Positions 33,492-42,462 of a stretch of DNA of 64,000 nucleotides are shown here, one piece after another. The notes under the pieces are model-generated. The model worked only from the letters and a program-made list of their open reading frames with translations. It did not search any database and had not been told where the DNA came from. Every line of letters starts with the position of its first letter. The first letter of the stretch is position 1. The stretch comes from Martinezella lusitana. Its GTDB lineage: Bacteria; Pseudomonadota; Alphaproteobacteria; Rhizobiales; Rhizobiaceae. The position numbers and the translations under genes are program-made. The stretch spans positions 62,001 through 126,000 of the forward strand of contig NZ_WUEY01000010.1 in NCBI RefSeq assembly GCF_010668395.1. The letters run 5' to 3'.

Positions 33492-34609
33492 TGCGGCAGG
33501 TATGCCTCGGCGCCCGTTGCAATGATCTGCTCTTCGCTGAGGGATCTATGCCAATGCGAGTAGAGCACGAAGCGCTCTTTCGAAAGCTCGATTTCTTTTC
33601 GCAGATGACGATAGATTGCGCTGAACGCCTTATGCTCGCACCCGCCCCAGAAGAACGCCTCTCCCCGGTTTTTCGGCCATAGCACCGAACGGACGGCATC
33701 CGGCAGCAAGGTCGTCGTACCCGCAGTGGCGCCATTGCGGTGAAGCCAATGAACCGTCACGCCCGAAGGGCATTCCAACGGCAACTCGTCGGCCTTGCCG
33801 TCCACCTCGACAAACGCATGGCCCGTGGCGTCGCGGGAAAGAGATTCAAGGATTCTCGCAATCCCCGGCAAGGCCGTTTCGTCTCCGGCGAGCACATGGA
33901 ATTTTGCGGGCTTCGGTCCGTTGGCGGCAGGTCCCAGAATGCCGACCAGGTCTCCCGCACGGGCATCCATTGCCCATTGCGTCGCGGGGCCTGCATGGGC
34001 ATGGAGCGCGAAGTCTATTGTGATCTCCTGCCGGCCGGTGTCGATGCGCCGGATTGTGTAGACGCGTGTCGGAACGGCGGAGTTCCTCGGCCAGACGACA
34101 TGGCCCAGATGGTCGAGCATCGGCCAATGCGGCGTGGCAATGCCGCGTGGCTGGAAGATGAGCCGACAGTGCAGCTGGTCGTCGCGGTCATAGCGCTCGA
34201 GGTTCTCGCCCTTGAAGGTTATCCGGCGGAAACGGGAGGTAATATCTTCGATCGATCTTACATGCAGCAGCCTGAGATCCTCGGGAAGAGTGGGCGCCGT
34301 GTGGTCGCCCTCCCACCGGATATCCAGTTTTTCGCGTGCGGCAATGAAACAGATCGGGCCGACCAGCGCGTGCTTCAAACGGTTGATCCCGCCGGGATCT
34401 GCGGCTTCGACCGTCAGTTTGAAACCGCCCTGCCTGGCCTCGAATGTGGCTTTCCCGAACGGCGATCGGATGTGGTGGACTGCGCCCCGCTTTTCGATGG
34501 TCATGTCGTGGGTTGCGATAGCCTCCACGATCGGATCGACATATTCGTCAATCCTTGCAAATTGCACCGCTGCGCTTGCGCTATAGCGTCTATTGGCAGT
34601 TGAACTCAT
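33488..34609 (-). CDS. Siderophore-interacting protein (ferric reductase) with N-terminal DUF2218-like domain
   Basis: I choose ATG 34607-34609 with GGAG 9 nt upstream; ATG 34624 is an alternative. The 373-residue protein joins two parts. Residues about 1-95 resemble DUF2218 (A-V-FARIDEYV..AIATHDMTIE..G..HHIRSPFGKATFEA). Residues about 110-373 are a ViuB/SIP flavin reductase with RVYTIRRID, an FAD site, and the NAD(P)H end FFWGGCEHKAFSAIYRHLRKE, closing with YSHWHRS. It reduces ferric siderophore in the cytoplasm to release iron. It follows the binding-protein gene by 18 bp or less in the operon receptor - binding protein - reductase. Confidence 0.92.
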   Translation of the reverse strand: MSSTANRRYSASAAVQFARIDEYVDPIVEAIATHDMTIEKRGAVHHIRSPFGKATFEARQGGFKLTVEAADPGGINRLKHALVGPICFIAAREKLDIRWEGDHTAPTLPEDLRLLHVRSIEDITSRFRRITFKGENLERYDRDDQLHCRLIFQPRGIATPHWPMLDHLGHVVWPRNSAVPTRVYTIRRIDTGRQEITIDFALHAHAGPATQWAMDARAGDLVGILGPAANGPKPAKFHVLAGDETALPGIARILESLSRDATGHAFVEVDGKADELPLECPSGVTVHWLHRNGATAGTTTLLPDAVRSVLWPKNRGEAFFWGGCEHKAFSAIYRHLRKEIELSKERFVLYSHWHRSLSEEQIIATGAEAYLPQ

Positions 34610-34627
34610 AGAAACCGGCTCCATAAA

Positions 34628-35749
34628 TCAGATCGAGACCCAAAGCGGCCCCTCGATCGGGAACGCCGCGAAGTCCTTGTTGATCGCTTCCAGCATCGCG
34701 TCGGGATCGAGGTCGGCGGATAGTTCGGGATGAAGCCATTTGGCGGCCAGGGCCACAAACAGGGCATTCAGTGGCAGATTGGAGATCAGCCCTGTCCAAA
34801 TCCCGTACACGCGCTTGTTGCGGACGCTCGAGAGCTGGCTGAAGCCCGTTCTGCCATCGACCAACCGTTGCAGGCCCTCGCGGCCGAGCTTCGGATCGAT
34901 ACCGGGACCGATGGCGGGACGGCTGCCCGAGGCCCAGCCGCCGCCCGAAGCGATATAGACGTCATGCGGCGTGGCCAGGACATATTCAAGGGCGAGTTGC
35001 TGGAACCATGGTGCTGTCACGCCGGGCAGGGGTTGACCGCCGGCCCGCGCCAGCAACTCGCCCCAGACCTTGCGCCCTGCCGCCCAGCAGCAATCGTCCA
35101 CTGTGGACTGGACTTCCAGATAGGTCGTCACCGGCGGCCTATTCTTGACGAGAGCAGCGATCTTGGTCAGCTCCTTGTCGAAGAAGGAAATGAAAGCCTC
35201 CGCCTTGTCCGGCGCATCGAGAAGCGTACCCCACATGCGCATGGACGCCGTGAGTTCGGCGACCGGGTCGCTTGCCTGCCCGCCGGTTTCGCTGTTGCTC
35301 GCGGCGTCGCTGTACGCCACCGCAATGCCCAGCTGCCTCAGCTGCTCCACCATAGGATTGTTGTCGCCGTCGGGCGTCATGAAGGCATTCGTCACCACGA
35401 GATCCGGCGAGAGACCGATCAGTCCTTCCAGGGATATGGTGTCGGGTGTCTGCTTGCCGACGACACTGGGCGAATGACCGTTCAGAAGGCGTGTCTGCAA
35501 AAGCTCGCTGTCGATTCTGTCCACAGCGGCCCAGCCGACCACCAGCGAGGCCGGATCGGGATGCAGCAGGGACATGGTCAGCAGATCGTGGGCTTCGAGC
35601 AGGATGATTCTTTTCGGCGGGGCGGCGAGCTGCAACTCGCGCCCCGCCAGATCGACGACCTTGAGCGATGGCTGCGCCAGGGCGGGCTCGATCCGCGAAA
35701 GGATCGCGGCGGCGGCAATGGATGTGCAGAACCGGCGTCTCGTTATCAT
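34628..35749 (-). CDS. Siderophore ABC transporter substrate-binding protein, Tat-exported
   Basis: The start is ATG 35747-35749, with GAGG overlapping the stop of the TonB receptor gene. The N-terminus MITRRRFCTSIAAAAILS has a twin-arginine motif (T-R-R-R-F), so export is probably by Tat. The 373-residue protein has the FepB/FhuD-type fold: KVVDLAGRELQLAAPPKRIILLE, SLEGLIGLSPDLVV, and the C-terminal AKWLHPEL. It binds a ferric siderophore in the periplasm. No permease or ATPase gene is beside it, so it must use a transporter encoded elsewhere, possibly that at 46406-48216. Confidence 0.9.
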   Translation of the reverse strand: MITRRRFCTSIAAAAILSRIEPALAQPSLKVVDLAGRELQLAAPPKRIILLEAHDLLTMSLLHPDPASLVVGWAAVDRIDSELLQTRLLNGHSPSVVGKQTPDTISLEGLIGLSPDLVVTNAFMTPDGDNNPMVEQLRQLGIAVAYSDAASNSETGGQASDPVAELTASMRMWGTLLDAPDKAEAFISFFDKELTKIAALVKNRPPVTTYLEVQSTVDDCCWAAGRKVWGELLARAGGQPLPGVTAPWFQQLALEYVLATPHDVYIASGGGWASGSRPAIGPGIDPKLGREGLQRLVDGRTGFSQLSSVRNKRVYGIWTGLISNLPLNALFVALAAKWLHPELSADLDPDAMLEAINKDFAAFPIEGPLWVSI

Positions 35750-35759
35750 CGGGGCCGCC

Positions 35760-37910
35760 TCACCACTTATACCGCAGGCCAGCCAGAACCGTCCGTCCAT
35801 TGCCGTACTGGCAATAATAGTTGGAGCTGCAGCTGGAGTAATAGTCCTTGTCGAGCAGGTTCGTGACGTTCAGCGTGGCTTCGAGACCCTTGAACTTCGG
35901 ATTCTTCGCGCCGAAATCATACTTCAGTGCCGCGTCGAGCAGGGCATAGCCTTCGGCTTTCACCTTGTTGGCATCATCGGCATAGCTGGAGCCGACGAAG
36001 CGGACGCCGCCACCGATGCTCAAACCTTCCAATGCTGCGTAATCGAAGGTGTAGTTTGCCCAGAGCGAGCCGTAGTAACGCGGCACGGCCTGGGGACGAT
36101 TGCCGATGATCGACGTGTCGGTGGATTTCGAGACCTCCGTGTCGAGCACGGATATCGCGCCGATGAGTTCCAGGTTGGCGGTGAGGTTGCCACGCGCTTC
36201 GAACTCCAGCCCACGGGAATGAACCTCGCCCTGCTGGACGGAAAAGCCGGGTACGGTGCCGGGAGACAGGGCGTTTTCCTGCCTGATGTCGAAGGCGGAG
36301 AGGGTGAAAAGCGCATCGATATCGGTCGGCTGGTATTTGATGCCGACCTCGTATTGCCGCGCTTTCGTGGGCGTGAACGGATTGCCGCTGGCATCGGTGC
36401 CGATGACCGGCTCGAACGACGTCGAATAACTTGCGTAGGGTGCGATGCCATTGTCGAACAGATAAAGCAGACCGGCGCGGTAGCTCGTCGCATTGCTCGA
36501 TTGATCGGACGAGCTATGTGCCAATAGATTGTCCGAATCCTGGTCCGTCCAATCGTGACGCACGCCCAGAACGGCGCGCAGTTGGCCGAATTCGATCTGG
36601 TCCTGAAGATAGATGCCGGTCTGACGGAGAGATTGATCGCTGTTGATCACGGTCGCGAACGGGCCGACGGGCTGGCCGTAGGCAGGGTTCGTGACATCGA
36701 TGGAAGTCGCGCCGCCCATCAGGTATTCCCAGCTGCTGGTCGAGTGCTGGAGATCGACGCCGGCAAGTAAGGTATGTTTGGCGGCGCCCGTGTCGAACTT
36801 GAACTCGGCCTGGTTGTCGAAGGAAAAGCCCCTGGCATCCTCGATCGAATGGAGGGCATACCGGGGGATGAGGCCTGCGGCGGATATCGGGCCTGCCATC
36901 TGGAGCGAGCGCATGTCGACATCCAGGCCGGAATAGCGGAAATTCGAGCGGATCGTGACGTCATCGTTGAAGTTGTGCTCGAACCTGTAGCCGGCGCCAT
37001 ATTGCGTGCGCTCGAAGGAATCGTATGACGGGTCGCCGATGTTGAAGTCCGGCCCGAGGAACCGGCCCAGGTTTCCCGGAGCGAGGAACTTCGGGTAGAC
37101 CGAGTTGAAATAGCCGCCTTCCGGATCGCGCTGATAATAGCCGGAAATGACCAGCGACGTATCCTTGTCCGGCTCCCATTTCAGCGATGGCGCAACGCCG
37201 ATGCGCTTTTCATCGACATGGTCATAACGGGTGCCGGCGGAGCGACCGACGACCGAAACGCCGTATTGCCAGGCGCCGTCGCTCGTCAGCGGCCCCGTCG
37301 AGAAAAGCCCGCTTTGAATTCGTCCGTCGGTTCCGCCCTCGACGCGCAGCTCGTTCGAACGGACATCCGACGGTTCACGGCTGACCTGGTTGACGAGGCC
37401 GCCTGGGCTGATCTGTCCGTAGAGGAGGGCGGACGGTCCTTTCAGGACTTCGATACGATCGAGAAAGAACGGATCGATCGATGGCGTCCCGAAGGCTTGT
37501 CCGCGCGGCAGCTTCAGTCCGTCGAGATAGTTGACGAAATTGGTCGAGGTGCCAAATCCGCCAAAGCCGCGCAGGAACACGGAATCGTAGCGGGAGTTCG
37601 TATCCCTGTCCGAAAGGACACCGGCCGTATAGCGAAGCGCCTCGCTGGCGGTCTGCGGGTTTTGCTCATCGATCTGTCTGCGCGTGACCGTCGTGATCGA
37701 TTGCGGCGTCTCGGCGACCGGTGTTGCGGTCTTTGTTGCGGTTCGAGCCGATTTCGCAACGATTTTCGTGGATGTGTCGCCGGCATTCCCTGCGCCCTGG
37801 ACGACGATCGGCGCCAGTTGCGTGCTGCTCTCCTGAGCGGCTGCTTGTGTGACTGGAACGAGAAAAGTGGATATCAGCAAAATATGCTTCAATGAAAGGC
37901 TGTGCTTCAC
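35760..37910 (-). CDS. TonB-dependent siderophore receptor
   Basis: The frame starts with GTG (37908-37910) behind GGGGA and encodes 716 residues. A 25-residue signal peptide ends TQAAAQ. The plug domain begins about residue 60 (TATPVAETPQSITTVTRRQID) and includes VLKGPSALLYGQISPGGLVNQVSR, typical of hydroxamate-type receptors such as FhuA/FpvA relatives. The 22-strand barrel ends in Trp. Near the C-terminus DYYSSCSSNYYCQYG is the conserved cysteine-bearing loop seen in this group. It imports a ferric siderophore across the outer membrane and is first in the operon, divergent from a TetR gene. Confidence 0.95.
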   Translation of the reverse strand: MKHSLSLKHILLISTFLVPVTQAAAQESSTQLAPIVVQGAGNAGDTSTKIVAKSARTATKTATPVAETPQSITTVTRRQIDEQNPQTASEALRYTAGVLSDRDTNSRYDSVFLRGFGGFGTSTNFVNYLDGLKLPRGQAFGTPSIDPFFLDRIEVLKGPSALLYGQISPGGLVNQVSREPSDVRSNELRVEGGTDGRIQSGLFSTGPLTSDGAWQYGVSVVGRSAGTRYDHVDEKRIGVAPSLKWEPDKDTSLVISGYYQRDPEGGYFNSVYPKFLAPGNLGRFLGPDFNIGDPSYDSFERTQYGAGYRFEHNFNDDVTIRSNFRYSGLDVDMRSLQMAGPISAAGLIPRYALHSIEDARGFSFDNQAEFKFDTGAAKHTLLAGVDLQHSTSSWEYLMGGATSIDVTNPAYGQPVGPFATVINSDQSLRQTGIYLQDQIEFGQLRAVLGVRHDWTDQDSDNLLAHSSSDQSSNATSYRAGLLYLFDNGIAPYASYSTSFEPVIGTDASGNPFTPTKARQYEVGIKYQPTDIDALFTLSAFDIRQENALSPGTVPGFSVQQGEVHSRGLEFEARGNLTANLELIGAISVLDTEVSKSTDTSIIGNRPQAVPRYYGSLWANYTFDYAALEGLSIGGGVRFVGSSYADDANKVKAEGYALLDAALKYDFGAKNPKFKGLEATLNVTNLLDKDYYSSCSSNYYCQYGNGRTVLAGLRYKW

Positions 37911-37940
37911 GAATTATCCCCATGGTCGAAGCTCTCAAGT

Positions 37941-37962
37941 TTTGATAGTTGATTAAATCAAA
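37941..37962. promoter_or_regulatory. Inverted repeat between siderophore receptor and TetR genes
   Basis: TTTGAT (37941-37946) and ATCAAA (37957-37962) form an inverted repeat with a 10-bp spacer that itself contains GATTAAATC (37951-37959). The element lies about 35 bp upstream of the receptor start in the divergent control region. It could bind the TetR protein at 38069 or an iron regulator (RirA, Irr or Fur type); the sequence alone does not decide. Confidence 0.45.
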
Positions 37963-38068
37963 CGGGTACGTCCTGTCCAGTTAATATGAATGCGTTCGTC
38001 AACTTTTATGTTGGCAAGGGCGTGCAACGTTTTAAGACTGGTTGGGAGGCGAAAAGACGGAGGAAATG

Positions 38069-38719
38069 ATGGTTGCAAGAAGCGTGAGCACGGTTGCGAG
38101 AATAGGCCGCCCTCCGAAGGCGGACCAGGATATGGCGGCGGAAAGAATCATCGTTGCCGCTACCGAGCTCTTTGCCGGCAGGGGATTCGCCGGGACCTCG
38201 ATGGAACAGGTCGCTTCACATTGCGGAGCAGGCAAGGATACCGTCTATCGCCGCTTCTCCTCGAAGGTCGCGCTGTTTGAAGCGGTCGTGGATCATGCGC
38301 ACAAGCGGGCCGTTGCAAGACTTGAGAAGCTGCCACCGGTCACCGGAGATTCGCTTGAGCGCCTGAAGTCCCTGATGCTCGAGCTTCTTCGCGTCAACAT
38401 GGAGCCGGAACTGATCGCATTGAAGCGCATCACCTTCAGCGAGGCCGTTGTTTTTGAGAAGAGCGGGCCGATACCGCCGCAGCCCGACCCGATCATGGCG
38501 AAGCTGGTCGAAGCGGTTGCGAACGCGCAGGAAGCGCGGGAGATTTGCGCGGGAGACTCGACGGCGATCGCCAGTCATCTGATTCACTGTATGGTCGCGT
38601 TGCCGACGGCCGCGGCAATGATGGGCAGCGACGCGTTCAACTCGCGGCAGAGTATAGAAGCGCATTTTGACAGGACATGGCACTGGTTGATCAACGGATT
38701 GAATGGGGAAAAGATCTAG
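38069..38719 (+). CDS. TetR-family transcriptional regulator
   Basis: ATG 38069 lies 5 nt after GGAGG; the ATG three bases earlier is too close. The 216-residue protein has GRPPKADQD before a TetR HTH: AAERIIVAATELFAGRGFAGTSMEQVASHCG, then GKDTVYRRFSSKVALFEAVV. The C-terminal half is an all-helical ligand domain of unknown specificity. It is transcribed divergently from the siderophore receptor operon, with a clear inverted repeat between, and probably represses it. Confidence 0.9.
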   Translation: MVARSVSTVARIGRPPKADQDMAAERIIVAATELFAGRGFAGTSMEQVASHCGAGKDTVYRRFSSKVALFEAVVDHAHKRAVARLEKLPPVTGDSLERLKSLMLELLRVNMEPELIALKRITFSEAVVFEKSGPIPPQPDPIMAKLVEAVANAQEAREICAGDSTAIASHLIHCMVALPTAAAMMGSDAFNSRQSIEAHFDRTWHWLINGLNGEKI

Positions 38720-39072
38720 CCGTCAACGTGCCGGCGCCGCGTTTGCATCGAAGTGACGAGCGTAAGACTTACATCGGCATCGAGGCTGGTATCCCGCTTA
38801 CGGATGTGCGGGTTCGTGCGTGTGGGATCGGGCGCGACAGCAGGCTCAGCCATCCGCGCGGCGCGCCAGTCATGCGGGTCGTCTTAACGTGAGCCCGGTC
38901 GGCCAGCGGCTTATCGCTGCGGCTGGCCCCCGGATACGAATCTGATCACACGAGGATCGACAAGACGATTTCATGCCAGCTTGCATGGCGGCATTGTTCA
39001 GATGCAGGAACCAACTCTTTCTCCGATACCGGCCAAAGCAGGCAAGCCAGTTTCTCGCCCGTGACAAGCGGG
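38720..39072. other. 353-bp stretch between convergent TetR and ChaN-like genes, with hairpin
   Basis: GGCCAGC (38901-38907) and GCTGGCC (38922-38928) make a 7-bp stem with partly paired interior, a plausible shared terminator for the two converging units, though no T-run follows. I see no gene in this stretch. Confidence 0.45.
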
Positions 39073-39912
39073 TCAGTCCCTCTCGCGGCCGGTATCAAGC
39101 CGAAAGATCGCATCTGCAATCGCGCCGCGCGATGGATCGGCATCGGCCTGGAATGCGGCGTCGCTGGGAAGCAAAACCGCGACGTCTTCAAGGCCGAGGT
39201 CCGCAAGTTGAAACGGCGTGCCGTATCCATATTCCAGATGGCCGCGCCCGATGATCCCGACGACGAGGGGCATATTCGCCGTCCTGTGAGCTTCGGCCAT
39301 ATTGCATGCGAAGGCGCGGTCCCAGGTCTGCTGAGCGCGCACAAAGCGGTCGAACTCCGGATCGTCCGCCGAGGCGGCCTTTCGGTCCGGTCTGGCGCCA
39401 CCCGTTATGTCGAACAGATACTGGCGATAGGCCGGCGTTGCAGGTTTGGCGGGGGAAACGCTATCGCGATCCGTCAAGGGAATGGCATCCCAGCCAAGTT
39501 TTCCAACCTCCGTCACCAGCGCGCGCTGGCAGTTGAGAGCCTTCATCGGCAGCTTGAACTGCCGGCAGAAATGAAAGATCGGCAGGTAGAGCTCCGGCGC
39601 GAACCCCCAGACCGATTTCCATTCCACCTCCTCAAGAAAACTCTGCGTATCGAGCCCACCGGCGACCCATTTGTCGAGAACCGGCTGGCACCGGCGCGGA
39701 AACATCTCGAAGCCGACGACGATCGCGCTCTTGTGGGCGTGAAGACCGGCAAGTATGTGCAGTTGCCAGCGGTGAATGTCGTATCGGTCATGGGTCTCCC
39801 CCAGGAGCACGGCCTGCTTGCCGGCCATGCCGCTCATCAAGGTGCCATGTTCGATGGCCACACCTGTTGCCGGCACCAGCCAGCTTCCCGCCGCATGAAA
39901 TGATCCGCTCAT
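39073..39912 (-). CDS. ChaN-like haem-binding/iron-regulated protein
   Basis: The 279-residue product matches the ChaN family: VLLGETHDRYDIHRWQLHIL, GFEMFPRRCQPVLDKWVAG, W-S-VWGF-PELYLPIFHF, and LPMKALNCQRALVTEVGKLGWDAI in blocks. ChaN of Campylobacter is an iron-regulated haem-binding lipoprotein. Here there is no lipobox or signal peptide, so a cytoplasmic role in haem handling is likely. The ATG overlaps the stop of the preceding HemS-like gene (ATGA). It is last in the operon receptor - ABC protein - HemS-like - ChaN. Confidence 0.85.
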   Translation of the reverse strand: MSGSFHAAGSWLVPATGVAIEHGTLMSGMAGKQAVLLGETHDRYDIHRWQLHILAGLHAHKSAIVVGFEMFPRRCQPVLDKWVAGGLDTQSFLEEVEWKSVWGFAPELYLPIFHFCRQFKLPMKALNCQRALVTEVGKLGWDAIPLTDRDSVSPAKPATPAYRQYLFDITGGARPDRKAASADDPEFDRFVRAQQTWDRAFACNMAEAHRTANMPLVVGIIGRGHLEYGYGTPFQLADLGLEDVAVLLPSDAAFQADADPSRGAIADAIFRLDTGRERD

Positions 39913-40661
39913 GCCAATTGCTCCGAGGCCGTCGAATGTGCCGAGAACGCCGCGGCGGTTTCGGAGGAGAGGGTGAGCCCGGTCGGCCTGCCCTCTGGGT
40001 CGAGCGCTCGCATGAGGGCGCCATCGCCTCGTCTTTCCTCCTGCCAGCGGCCAACCGTCGAACCCAGCAGATGCAGATGAAAATCCTCTGTCATGACGTT
40101 GATGAAACCCATGCCGGGACTGACCTTTGGTACCACGCCAGTCCAGCGTTGGGAAAAGCCCGTCGCCTCGAACGCAATCGTAATCGGTGCTCCTGACGAA
40201 AGCGCGGCGTTGAGCGGCGCCAATGCTGGATCCTCCGGCGAAACCGGAGCACGCTCAGGCCGTTGCGGCCTTGTCGGGATGCTTGCGTCCGCAGTCATGA
40301 CCAGTCCTTCCAGCGCGGCCTCGAACGGCTCCAGGCCGCCGAAGCCGACCACGGCGAAGACGGGCAGTCCGTCCGCGCCGTTGAAATCGATGCGGGGATA
40401 GACCTTTTCGTTCATGATGCTCGATGTGTCGATTACGATCTTCGTGATCGACGCCGGGTCGATGCAGCTGTCCTGAGCCACGCCGCCGCAGCGCAGCAGG
40501 CCATTGTCTTCGGTCACGCTTTCGACAGTTCCAATCCGCTCGTGCGTCGCGCCGTGGCGCTTGCCGATAATCATCAGATTGCCGATCCCCGGCAGTCGAA
40601 GGATGACATCTTTCGGGTCGTTGTCGATATAGCGGCGAGCCGGTGTCGGCGTCTCGGTCAT
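39909..40661 (-). CDS. HemS/ChuX-like protein, probable haem utilisation
   Basis: I use ATG 40659-40661 behind AGCAGGA; the ATG at 40688 overlaps the upstream stop (ATGA) and is a real alternative. The 250-residue protein shows two halves resembling the HemS fold. The first has G-N-L-I-GKRHGATHERIG and D--SIMNEKVYPRIDFNGADGLPVFAVVGF. The second has FHLHLLGSTVGRWQEERRGDGALMRALDPEGR, parallel to the HLRxxxIxxxWxxRxPxxxG end of HemS repeats. HemS proteins carry or degrade haem in the cytoplasm. The protein is shorter than HemS (about 345 residues). Genes for a haem-type receptor and ChaN on both sides support the role. Similarity is weak, so the call is moderate. Confidence 0.55.
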   Translation of the reverse strand: MTETPTPARRYIDNDPKDVILRLPGIGNLMIIGKRHGATHERIGTVESVTEDNGLLRCGGVAQDSCIDPASITKIVIDTSSIMNEKVYPRIDFNGADGLPVFAVVGFGGLEPFEAALEGLVMTADASIPTRPQRPERAPVSPEDPALAPLNAALSSGAPITIAFEATGFSQRWTGVVPKVSPGMGFINVMTEDFHLHLLGSTVGRWQEERRGDGALMRALDPEGRPTGLTLSSETAAAFSAHSTASEQLA

Positions 40662-40684
40662 GTCAATCGTTCCTGCTGTTCGGT

Positions 40685-42400
40685 TCATGCGGTTGCAACG
40701 AGCTTTTCGGTGTCGTTGTCGAGATTGATCAAACGCGCGGCTGCCAGCTTCTCCGGCAGGCGATGCGTTATGAGGATGAGCGTGGTGTTTTTCAGCCGCT
40801 CTCGAACCAGAGAAAGGAGTTCGGTCTCGGCCGCGTCGTCAAGGGCGCTGGTTGCCTCGTCGAGCACCGCCCAGTCCGGCCGATGCAAGAGCAGTCTGGC
40901 AATCGCCAATCTCTGCAGCTCTCCGCCGGACAAGCTGTCGGTGCCGTCGCCTTGAGCGCCGGGCTCAGGGCCCTCGCCGACGAGGCGGGACAGGCCGACA
41001 GCGCCCAGGACTTCCGCGATCGCATGCCTGTCGAAGCTTGCGACGGGATAGGGATAGGCGGCACCCGCGAAGGGGCCTCCTTCCGGCATATAGGCTTTTT
41101 GAGGCAGGAACATCCATCCGCCGGCGGGGAAGGCGACATCGCCGCTGCCGTGGCGCCACAGGCCGGCAAGTGACTTGGTCAGTATCGTCTTGCCAATTCC
41201 CGACGCGCCGCGAAGGCAGACGGTCTCTCCCGGCCCGATCGTCAGTTCACGCAGTGACAGTAGCGGCTTGCCGTCGGGGGTCCGCAGAAAGACGTTTTTA
41301 AGACGGAGCGCGTCGCCGCTCTTCGACCGGCGGAAGCCGGCCCGGTCGTGTGCCGCCTCGGCCTGGGCCGCCTGCATGAATCTGTCGAGACGGGACGACG
41401 TCGCAACAAGCTCCGACAGATCGCGATATGAGAAGATGAACCAGGAAAGGTCGGTCACGACGTTCGAGAATGCCATGCTCAGCTGCATCAAGCCGCCGAA
41501 CGCGACATGGCCGGCAATATAGCCCGGCAAGGCGACGAATAGCGGGATGCGCAAGACCGTGTGCTTGAATGGAAAGGTGAATGCTCCAAGCGCGAGCTCA
41601 CGTCTCATCAGCTTCAGCCAGTTGTCGGCGATATCGTCGAAACGCGCGCGAAGCGTCGCCTTCTCCGCCGCTTCCCCATTCGCGAGCGCAACCTCGTCGA
41701 AGGCCGTACGCCATCGGGCCATCGAGAAGCGAAAATTCGCCTCCCGGCGCTGCTGCTCGGAGAGCAGGCGTTTCAAGGGCTGGCCGAGAAAATGCGTGAT
41801 GGCGGTCGACAGGGCAACGTAGATGAAAGCCGCCCAGATCATGTATCGCGGGATCTGGAGATCGATACCGATGAATCCCAGTGACAGAGGAAAATTCGAA
41901 AGGCTCCACAGGATTGCGAGATAGGAAGCCAGGCCGACGATCCGGCTGATGAGATCCAGCGCTTCACCGAGGATTCTGTTGATGAAGATGCGGCAATCGT
42001 CGGCGATACGCTGATCCGGGTTGTCGATACGGTCGGTCGACGACTGCGCCAGATGCCAGTATGCCTTGTTCGTGGTCCAAAGATCGATGGCGTGATCCGT
42101 AAGAGCGCCGCGCCAGGCGATTTCGAGTTTCTTGCGCAGGTAGTCCGCCGTCAGTCCGCGAACGGAGTTCAAGGCGACGATGATCGCGAAAACGCCGATC
42201 TGCCGCACCGTTTCCGGCCCGTCGATCTTCTGGATAGCGGCATAGAACGCGCCGGTCCACTGGACAAGACGGACGCCGACATAGACCGAACCGAGTTCCA
42301 GGGCGACGATGATGGCAAAAAGCGCCACCTGCGCCTTGCCGCCGGGCGCTCGGATACATATTCCGAGAAGCCTGATGAATTGCCTGACAATATGAAGCAT
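40685..42400 (-). CDS. ABC transporter with fused membrane and ATPase domains (YddA/ABC_membrane_2 type)
   Basis: The 571-residue half-transporter has six membrane helices (about 1-330) with the DNPDQRIADDCRIF signature of the ABC_membrane_2 group (SbmA/BacA relatives, YddA, peroxisomal ABCD). The ATPase domain has Walker A GASGIGKT, signature LSGGE and Walker B WAVLDEATSALDD. It probably works as a homodimer in the inner membrane. Direction of transport is not evident. Its place between a haem-type TonB receptor and HemS/ChaN-like genes suggests movement of haem, porphyrin or a metallophore. It starts 62 bp after the receptor gene. Confidence 0.9.
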   Translation of the reverse strand: MLHIVRQFIRLLGICIRAPGGKAQVALFAIIVALELGSVYVGVRLVQWTGAFYAAIQKIDGPETVRQIGVFAIIVALNSVRGLTADYLRKKLEIAWRGALTDHAIDLWTTNKAYWHLAQSSTDRIDNPDQRIADDCRIFINRILGEALDLISRIVGLASYLAILWSLSNFPLSLGFIGIDLQIPRYMIWAAFIYVALSTAITHFLGQPLKRLLSEQQRREANFRFSMARWRTAFDEVALANGEAAEKATLRARFDDIADNWLKLMRRELALGAFTFPFKHTVLRIPLFVALPGYIAGHVAFGGLMQLSMAFSNVVTDLSWFIFSYRDLSELVATSSRLDRFMQAAQAEAAHDRAGFRRSKSGDALRLKNVFLRTPDGKPLLSLRELTIGPGETVCLRGASGIGKTILTKSLAGLWRHGSGDVAFPAGGWMFLPQKAYMPEGGPFAGAAYPYPVASFDRHAIAEVLGAVGLSRLVGEGPEPGAQGDGTDSLSGGELQRLAIARLLLHRPDWAVLDEATSALDDAAETELLSLVRERLKNTTLILITHRLPEKLAAARLINLDNDTEKLVATA

Positions 42401-42462
42401 GCGCTCTTCCAGGTTGGAAAGGACATGCGGGCAGGCAGTGCCCGCATGCTGCCGGGTGATGA

